Origin: IDS-8 sp040902105
Lineage (GTDB): Bacteria; Pseudomonadota; Gammaproteobacteria; Steroidobacterales; Woeseiaceae
Length of the DNA stretch: 64,000 bases
Direction: 5' to 3'
Assembly (NCBI GenBank): GCA_040902105.1
Contig: JBBDXW010000015.1
Coordinates: forward strand, 1 to 64,000
Positions 58,962 through 64,000 of the stretch are shown here, in pieces; position 1 is the first letter of the stretch; each line of letters starts with the position of its first letter. The notes under the pieces were generated by a model. It was not told the DNA's origin. It did no database searches and saw only the letters and a list, made by a program, of their open reading frames with translations. The translations under genes were made by a program, and so were the position numbers.

Positions 58962-59573
58962 TCAGTTCGTATACCAGGCTTTCACGCGCTCGTGGTCGCG
59001 GACTGCCGCGTAGACGCGATTGAGCTTCGGGAACGCCGAAAAGACGGTGGTGGGAATGTGATCGATGATGCCGCTCGCGAACCAGTGCACCACGCGGTGA
59101 AGCTTGAGATCGACGACGTGGAGCTTCTCGCCGGCGAAGAACGGGCCGGCATCCGCGATCTGACGCTCGGCGTACGCCGCCCACACAGGGAGATATGACT
59201 CGGCGAGAGTCGCGCGGCCTGCTTTCTTCCCCGCTTCGTCGGCGATACGCAGCGTTGGACCGACCTTGGCACGAAGATCTTCGACGTGGCACATCACGGC
59301 TTCGTGGCGCGCCGCCTCGAAATCGTCCGTGGGATGGAGCCCGTGGCGCCGTCCGATGAATACGAGAATGGCGTTGGATTGCCCGAGGGGCGGGAGACCC
59401 GGCAGCTCGAGGACCGGCAGGCCGCCGAACGGTGTCTCCGGCTTCAGCGCCGGCCAGTCGGCCTGGGCGACGCGAACGTCCTCGAACTCCACGCCGGCGA
59501 GGTGGAGCGCGAGGCGGCACTCCTCACCGCGGCTCACCGGGGCATCGAAGTAGATCAATCTGGGCTTGCTCAT
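58962..59573 (-). CDS. glutathione S-transferase family protein
   Basis: A 203-residue GST. The N-terminal thioredoxin-like domain carries RLIYFDAPVSRGEECRLALHLAGVEF with the active-site Ser/Arg region and the cis-Pro segment GGLPVLEL; the C-terminal domain is all-helical (DLKLHRVVHWFASG). Sigma-like class by sequence wording. It is a detoxifying or small-molecule conjugating enzyme; substrate unknown. It is convergent with the reductase at 58238 (19 bp apart). The following 263 bp (59574-59836) hold nothing I can assign. Confidence 0.9.
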   Translation of the reverse strand: MSKPRLIYFDAPVSRGEECRLALHLAGVEFEDVRVAQADWPALKPETPFGGLPVLELPGLPPLGQSNAILVFIGRRHGLHPTDDFEAARHEAVMCHVEDLRAKVGPTLRIADEAGKKAGRATLAESYLPVWAAYAERQIADAGPFFAGEKLHVVDLKLHRVVHWFASGIIDHIPTTVFSAFPKLNRVYAAVRDHERVKAWYTN

Positions 59574-59836
59574 GGGAGTGCCATGTTATGCGCGCGGCCT
59601 GAGGACGTCCAGATGTCGGCGATCGCTGACGGCATAGGCCTGCTGCAAGCGCGTCTACGAGGATGTGGAAACGTTGGCCGTCCGGTTTGCTGCAGCGGCA
59701 GGACGGCGGCGTTTCAGCGCCTTATGATGCGATCACCGCGGAGATGCGGTTGGAGTAAATCACCCCTCGCGGCGGGAGATGCTTTTCGACAACCGGTCTC
59801 AAGAATGCGGTTCGATCCCTTTACAGCCCAGGATTG

Positions 59837-60157
59837 TCATCCCGCCTTGAGCTTGACCTCCGGCCGAACCTTCTCATGATCGTTCAGGGCGCGGACGATC
59901 TCGAACAGATTATCCGCTCGCGGATTGCCTGACGGTCCCAGCATCCGCATCAGGCTCTTCGGGCTCTTGCCCAGCCGGGCGCCCAGCGTCGGATAGCCAA
60001 TCGTTGCGTTGATGTAGGTCCCCAGGATGCCACGACCGGTTTCGATGTCGCCGTTGACGAGTTGCTCCAGTGCTTCCCTGAGGAGCGCGCGCCGATAGCC
60101 TGCATCGCGCTGTGCCCTCGCACCAACCGTCTCCCTGAAGCTGCGGGTCAAGGCCAT
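59837..60157 (-). CDS. HigA/HI1420-family helix-turn-helix antitoxin
   Basis: A 106-residue protein (ATG 60157 with GAGGAG 8 bases upstream). The opening ALTRSFRETVGARAQRDAGYRRALLREALEQLVNGDIETG and the helix-turn-helix TYINATIGYPTLGARLGKSPKSLMRMLG are typical of antitoxins encoded after HigB/RelE-type toxins. The toxin gene upstream is deleted (60163-60383), but this antitoxin appears intact. It can autoregulate the unit via the palindrome at 60386-60407. Confidence 0.85.
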   Translation of the reverse strand: MALTRSFRETVGARAQRDAGYRRALLREALEQLVNGDIETGRGILGTYINATIGYPTLGARLGKSPKSLMRMLGPSGNPRADNLFEIVRALNDHEKVRPEVKLKAG

Positions 60158-60162
60158 CACTG

Positions 60163-60383
60163 TCACTCCTCACGTTGTCGCCGCCGGTAATCTTTCCAGC
60201 GCCGCTTCGCTTTCCTGATATCGCGCTGCTGCCGTCGCTTGCTTCCGCCGCCCAGCAGCACAATCGATTTGCGGGACGGGCTTTTTGCGGAGCCGAAATA
60301 GAGGCGGTAGCCGGGTCCGAAGTCCATGCGTCGTTCGGAGGAGAACGGCCGTCAGCATCAAGATACTCCTCGATCTCGAACAC
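60163..60383 (-). pseudogene. HigB/RelE-like toxin with internal deletion and frameshift
   Basis: The 5' frame from GTG 60383 encodes the toxin start MFEIEEYLDADGRSPPNDA, and the 3' part, in another frame, encodes MDFGPGYRLYFGS, SIVLLGGGSKRRQQRDIRKAKRRWKDY, the HigB/RelE closing strand and helix. About 45 residues between these and the phase are lost. The stop overlaps the antitoxin start region as in intact modules. The toxin cannot be made. Confidence 0.8.
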
Positions 60384-60385
60384 GG

Positions 60386-60407
60386 AAGGTAACTTATACG
60401 TTACTTT
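60386..60407. promoter_or_regulatory. operator-like palindrome before the decayed toxin gene
   Basis: AAGGTAAC-TTATAC-GTTACTTT, arms matching at 7 of 8 positions, 3 bp from the toxin start codon. Position and form suit autoregulation by the HTH antitoxin. Confidence 0.6.
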
Positions 60408-60550
60408 ATGTCAATTGCCCAGATCGTCAGAATCGCCCAAGGGATCCAAAAGCGGCCACCTCCGAATTTCGGGCGAAGCGGTCGAAACGATTGGCCGGCG
60501 ACGCTCCATGCTGCTGGGCTGCCTTCGAGAAAAGCGAAAAACCGGACGGT

Positions 60551-60600
60551 CGCGTTTCCGCGGAATCATTTCCTCGAAACGACTTGAGAAACGGGAGTCA
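60551..60600. repeat. dispersed repeat, copy 3
   Basis: Shares the core CGTTTCCGCGGAATCATTTC and following CTCGAAACGACTTGAGAA with copies 1 and 2. It stands in the 345-bp gap between the antitoxin operon and the hydrolase at 60729, which otherwise shows no gene. Confidence 0.7.
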
Positions 60601-60728
60601 CGGCCCGGGATCGACCCGGGCAGGTAGCTGCATCCGAATCGGCGCCTGGGATCATCTGTAAGGTTAAAGCAGCGTTCACATTTCACCCTGGCCCAAGGCG
60701 AACGCTTCCCCAACCCGAGGAGTTGCAG

Positions 60729-62051
60729 ATGACCCGACGTTTTTCCCTGTTGCCCGCTCTCGCACTATTGCTCGCTTCCGGCACCGCCCACGCGGCCGAT
60801 ACCTGTCACACAGGCGCGTACGCCCTCTCCGATGGTTCGGAGTTCGTCGTCCAGCCCAGCGATGCAAATAATCTCCGGTATCGCTTCCTCGACGGTGCGT
60901 CCGGCAGGCTATACCGGGTATCGGAAAACAGATACGAAACGGGCGACGGATGGGCGGTACGGGAGCCGGTTACGCTGCGAGTGGAATTCAGTGGCTGCAA
61001 TGACGGCATCGTTCGAATGGATCGTGGACGCTCGCCAAGTCTGCAAGGGCGCAAGATCAACCTCCCGAAGACACCAATCTCCTTCGACAGCGGAAGCCTC
61101 CGGCTTTGCGGTGAGCTCGTAATGCCGGCGAAGGAGCAAGCTCGCGCGGTCGTTGTGCTGCAGTACGGCAGCGGGCACGACTCGGCGGTCGTCAACAATT
61201 ACGTGCAGTACCTGCTGCCGTTACGTGACATAGCGGTGTTCGTGTTCGACAAGCGCGGTACCGGCCGCTCGACCGGCGAATACAGTATCGACATCACCCC
61301 GCTGGCACGCGATCTCGCGGCGGCCGTCGATGCAGTGCGCACCCACATTGGAATGAACGATATTCCCCTGGGCCTGATGGGCGAAAGCCAGGGTGGCTGG
61401 GTGGCGCCGCTTGCGGCAACGATGACGCCGGTCGATTTCGTCGTCGTCAGTTATGGCTTGGCGGTCAGCATGCTCGAGGAGGACCGACTCGAGGTTGCCC
61501 AGTCGCTGCGCATGAGCGGCTACGATGCAGACGTTTTGGCGAAAGGCGAGCAACTGCATCGCGCAGCCGCGAAGGTGATGATGTCTCGCTTTTCCGAGGG
61601 GCTGGTCGAACTCGAGCGTCTGAAGGCTGCTTATGGAAGTGAACCGTGGTTCGAAAAAATCGGCGGCGACTTCACCGCGCCCTTGACGTCAACTCCGGCC
61701 GAACAATTGCTGGAGGTGCAGGCCCTGTTCGACTTCCCCTATGACCTTGCCTACGACCCCTTGCCGACTCTCGAAGCGCTGGATACCCCGCAGCTGTGGA
61801 TCCTCGCCGGCGACGATACCGAGGCGCCTCACGAGCCGACGCTTGCGGTGCTTCGGCAACTGGAGTCGCAAGGAGCGCCAATTGAGGTGGCGGTGTTTCC
61901 GGATGCGGAACACGGCATGATCGCCGTAGAGCAGGGACCGGAAGGGCGCAAGCTGGTCGGGCGAACCGCAGAGGGCTACTTCGAATTGCTGTTCGACTGG
62001 ATCGGCGCGCAGGGGAACACAGCCAGCGAACAGGCGCGGGCAGGACGCTAG
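60729..62051 (+). CDS. exported alpha/beta hydrolase
   Basis: A 440-residue protein with a Sec signal (cleavage near HAADTC). GAGGAG 6 bases before ATG 60729 decides the start. A beta-rich N-terminal domain (about 25-110) precedes an alpha/beta hydrolase domain: nucleophile in MGESQGGWVAP, AGDDTEAPHEP with the Asp, and DAEHGMI with the His. The arrangement resembles exported esterases or peptidases of the S9-clan type (acyl-CoA thioester hydrolase/BAAT-like). The substrate is unknown. It stands convergent to the last gene (38 bp apart). Confidence 0.85.
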   Translation: MTRRFSLLPALALLLASGTAHAADTCHTGAYALSDGSEFVVQPSDANNLRYRFLDGASGRLYRVSENRYETGDGWAVREPVTLRVEFSGCNDGIVRMDRGRSPSLQGRKINLPKTPISFDSGSLRLCGELVMPAKEQARAVVVLQYGSGHDSAVVNNYVQYLLPLRDIAVFVFDKRGTGRSTGEYSIDITPLARDLAAAVDAVRTHIGMNDIPLGLMGESQGGWVAPLAATMTPVDFVVVSYGLAVSMLEEDRLEVAQSLRMSGYDADVLAKGEQLHRAAAKVMMSRFSEGLVELERLKAAYGSEPWFEKIGGDFTAPLTSTPAEQLLEVQALFDFPYDLAYDPLPTLEALDTPQLWILAGDDTEAPHEPTLAVLRQLESQGAPIEVAVFPDAEHGMIAVEQGPEGRKLVGRTAEGYFELLFDWIGAQGNTASEQARAGR

Positions 62052-62089
62052 GCAGCGACGCTCCGAGACAGATTCGATCGGCTCGTCGT

Positions 62090-64000
62090 TCAGATCGCGT
62101 CGAAAACGTACTCGTGCTGCGCGTCACGCATGATGAGCGTCTCTTCCTCGCCATCGCCGGCCACGAATTCCAGCCCCGTTATTCCGGGCACGATGGTCAT
62201 GAACGACAACGTGCCGTCGGGGTTCTCGCGTGAGCCGACCTCGCTCCGCCATTCGCCGAAATCGAATGTCGTCATGCCGTCCACGCGCTGCACGCGGATG
62301 TCGCCGAGCACCTCGTTGCAATAGTGGCCGGCGAGCGCCGCCGATCCGTTCTTTTCGGCAGGCACGGACAGGAGTTCGAACTCCTTGGCCATGGCAGATT
62401 TGTATACCTTTGCGTTCGCCGCGAGCTGCGCGTCCGCTTCGGGCTTGCCGTCGAACAGCACTTCCAGCAGCTTGCGGCGGAATCCCGTGCGGATCAGCCA
62501 TCCGGGGTCGCCGTTGGTGAGCACGACCGCGCCGACGCCATGCTCGGGCAGCCACATCATGTCGCTGTGATAACCGATCAGGTCGCCCCCATGGTGCACG
62601 ACCGGCGTGCCGTAATACTCGTCCACCATGAGGCCCATGCCGTAATGATGATCCTCGCCGACCGGCACCTTGGGCTTCTGCCGCTCGAGGAGCGCGGCCT
62701 CGCCGATGTAGCGCTCGCCGTCCGGCAGCTGGCCTGAGGCGAGCTCCATGGCGACGTACCGGAGCATGTCGTTGACGCTGCTCCAGCCGGCGCCGGCCGG
62801 GCGGACCGGGATCGCCGCATCGTTGACGCTCATCAGGGCAACGGCGGGATCGCCGTTGACGTCGACGCTGTGCGGGCGCGCGTGGTTCGCAATTGCCTGC
62901 GCCGCGTCGTAGTCGAACGTCGTGGCCGCCATCCCGAGCGGGTCGAATACCTTGCTCTGCATCGCCTTGTCATAGGCCGTGCCGAGCTCGTGCTCGGGAT
63001 GCACCACGTGGGCCGCGACGTACCCGGCCGCCGAGGCCAGCACGTTCGAATACTGGAACATCTCGCCGAACCGCGACGTGGGCTGCATCGTCGCGAGCAA
63101 CTCCATCGAGGACTCCGGCGTGTAGTTGCCGAACTCGAGGATCCATTCCATGTCCTGCCGCGGCAGCCCGGTGCAGGCGCAGACGAGATGCTCGATGAGG
63201 ACCTGTTCCGTCGTCTCTTCGTCACCGAGTCTGAAGCCGGGCATGACCTTGGTGACCGGATCCTTCCAGCCGATCCGGCCATCGTCGACGAGCTTGGCGA
63301 GCAGCAGCGTCGTCAGGCCCTTGGTGTTCGAGGCGATCATGTACAGGGTGTCGCCGTCCACTTTCGCGGGGCGGCCAAGCTCGCGTACGCCGAAGCCGTC
63401 CGAGAACACGACTTCGCCGTCCTGAATGATGCCGACGGAAGTGCCTGGCACGCCGGACACCTCGAGGCCGCGTTCGACGAAGCTCGTGAGCTCGGCAATG
63501 CGCGCATCATCCAGCTCGTGCGCTTCCATGCCCGCGAACGTCTCGCGCTCGTAGCCTTTCGGCAACAGGCTCTCGAACATCAGGCTGATCGCGGCGCTGC
63601 GCTTGCCGCCGACCTCGTCCGCCACGTCGTAGATCCAGACGGTCCACCGCCCATTGGCGAACATGGCGCCGGCGGCGACGCCGCGCCGCTCGTTTGGCGA
63701 CGTCTGGTACTCGAAGCGCTTGTGGCGCGACCAGCCGTTGTCATCCGCCTGCTCGTCGACCAGCTTGAGCGGCCAGTCAGGCTCCTTGTAGGCCGCCCAG
63801 GCCTTGGCGAGTGCGCTTTCGGCGTCTTCGGCCTCGACGTCCACGTAGACGATGTGCGAGCCGCCCTCCGGCGGCGTCATGATCGTGGCGGGTCCCTTGA
63901 TGGATACCGACCAGCCGGCCGGAACCGTGAACGGGTTCCCGGCCACCGTCGATGCCGGCGTGTCCCCGGCAACGGGCTGATCGACGGGGAACTCCGCCGC
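62090..64000 (-). CDS. serine hydrolase of the beta-lactamase/class C family, 5' end outside the window
   Basis: The open frame runs off the right edge (codons continue upstream through 64000), so the start and any signal are missing; at least 636 residues. An N-terminal domain (about 150 residues, PAGWSVSIKG, AGAMFANGRWTVWIYDV) precedes the beta-lactamase-fold domain with S-x-x-K as ASNTKG, Y-x-N as YSNVLA, and HHGGDLIGY as the K/HTG-like motif. A C-terminal lipocalin-like domain (AGHYCNEVLGDIRVQRV) completes it. Such proteins are esterases or D-amino-peptide hydrolases at the envelope. Convergent with the hydrolase at 60729. Confidence 0.88.
   Translation of the reverse strand, partial: AAEFPVDQPVAGDTPASTVAGNPFTVPAGWSVSIKGPATIMTPPEGGSHIVYVDVEAEDAESALAKAWAAYKEPDWPLKLVDEQADDNGWSRHKRFEYQTSPNERRGVAAGAMFANGRWTVWIYDVADEVGGKRSAAISLMFESLLPKGYERETFAGMEAHELDDARIAELTSFVERGLEVSGVPGTSVGIIQDGEVVFSDGFGVRELGRPAKVDGDTLYMIASNTKGLTTLLLAKLVDDGRIGWKDPVTKVMPGFRLGDEETTEQVLIEHLVCACTGLPRQDMEWILEFGNYTPESSMELLATMQPTSRFGEMFQYSNVLASAAGYVAAHVVHPEHELGTAYDKAMQSKVFDPLGMAATTFDYDAAQAIANHARPHSVDVNGDPAVALMSVNDAAIPVRPAGAGWSSVNDMLRYVAMELASGQLPDGERYIGEAALLERQKPKVPVGEDHHYGMGLMVDEYYGTPVVHHGGDLIGYHSDMMWLPEHGVGAVVLTNGDPGWLIRTGFRRKLLEVLFDGKPEADAQLAANAKVYKSAMAKEFELLSVPAEKNGSAALAGHYCNEVLGDIRVQRVDGMTTFDFGEWRSEVGSRENPDGTLSFMTIVPGITGLEFVAGDGEEETLIMRDAQHEYVFDAI

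Noticed and set aside
1..64000. CRISPR arrays, tRNA or rRNA genes, integrases or insertion sequences
   Set aside because: No regularly spaced direct repeats, cloverleaf-like segments with conserved T-arm, or transposase/integrase proteins were recognised by reading; a tRNA scan could not be run.

Overview
The window reads as chromosomal DNA of a GC-rich Gram-negative bacterium, most likely an environmental gammaproteobacterium. Two large TonB-dependent receptors, many exported enzymes with Sec signals or lipoboxes, and a REP family of the type GTAGGAGCCCGC..GCGGGCGA support this. No rRNA, tRNA, CRISPR array, phage or plasmid backbone was seen, so genus-level placement is not possible from the sequence.

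Region 1 (146-27413) is a catabolic island. On the left, one minus-strand run encodes an exported amidohydrolase, an alpha/beta hydrolase and a three-part FAD / [2Fe-2S] / FAD+BFD dehydrogenase of the HcnABC / opine oxidase / D-hydroxyproline dehydrogenase type. A divergent metallo-beta-lactamase-fold hydrolase follows. Next is a TonB receptor - M14 carboxypeptidase - TauD dioxygenase - MFS transporter run. Then come an exported creatininase-TPR fusion, a collapsed amidohydrolase with an isochorismatase-family hydrolase and a second copy of the alpha/beta hydrolase, an S9 peptidase, another amidohydrolase, an NTF2-like / DUF885 / tannase-family operon, and a second TonB receptor. Seven intergenic copies of one palindrome, GTTGC-N7-GCAAC, lie about 80-130 bp before the start codons of these units. 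I read the island as one regulon that binds, imports and hydrolyses a family of amide, ester or peptide conjugates and oxidises the released amine or imino acid. The substrate and the regulator (not in the window) are unknown.

Region 2 (27.5-42.5 kb) is ordinary accessory chromosome. It holds a DUF4382/DUF5666-type lipoprotein, a compact sigma / anti-sigma / small exported protein / DUF3106 operon, a GDSL-type hydrolase, small exported proteins, an AraC regulator, a glycolipid-binding-domain protein, a sodium:solute symporter, an acyl-CoA synthetase, a YaiI-family protein and a TPR protein. REP elements sit between many of them.

Region 3 (42.5-64 kb) mixes hydrolases (amidase, membrane dipeptidase, alkaline phosphatase, alpha/beta hydrolases, a beta-lactamase-family serine hydrolase running off the right edge), a large hybrid histidine kinase, a VapBC pair, a HEPN-like protein and small enzymes. 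It also carries much gene decay: a HigB-like toxin with an internal deletion beside an intact antitoxin, a BrnA-like antitoxin stub, an esterase without its acid-residue segment, a frameshifted fragment, and a cyclase-like TPR protein without a normal start codon. Three copies of a dispersed repeat lie here, one forming the 3' end of the phosphatase gene.
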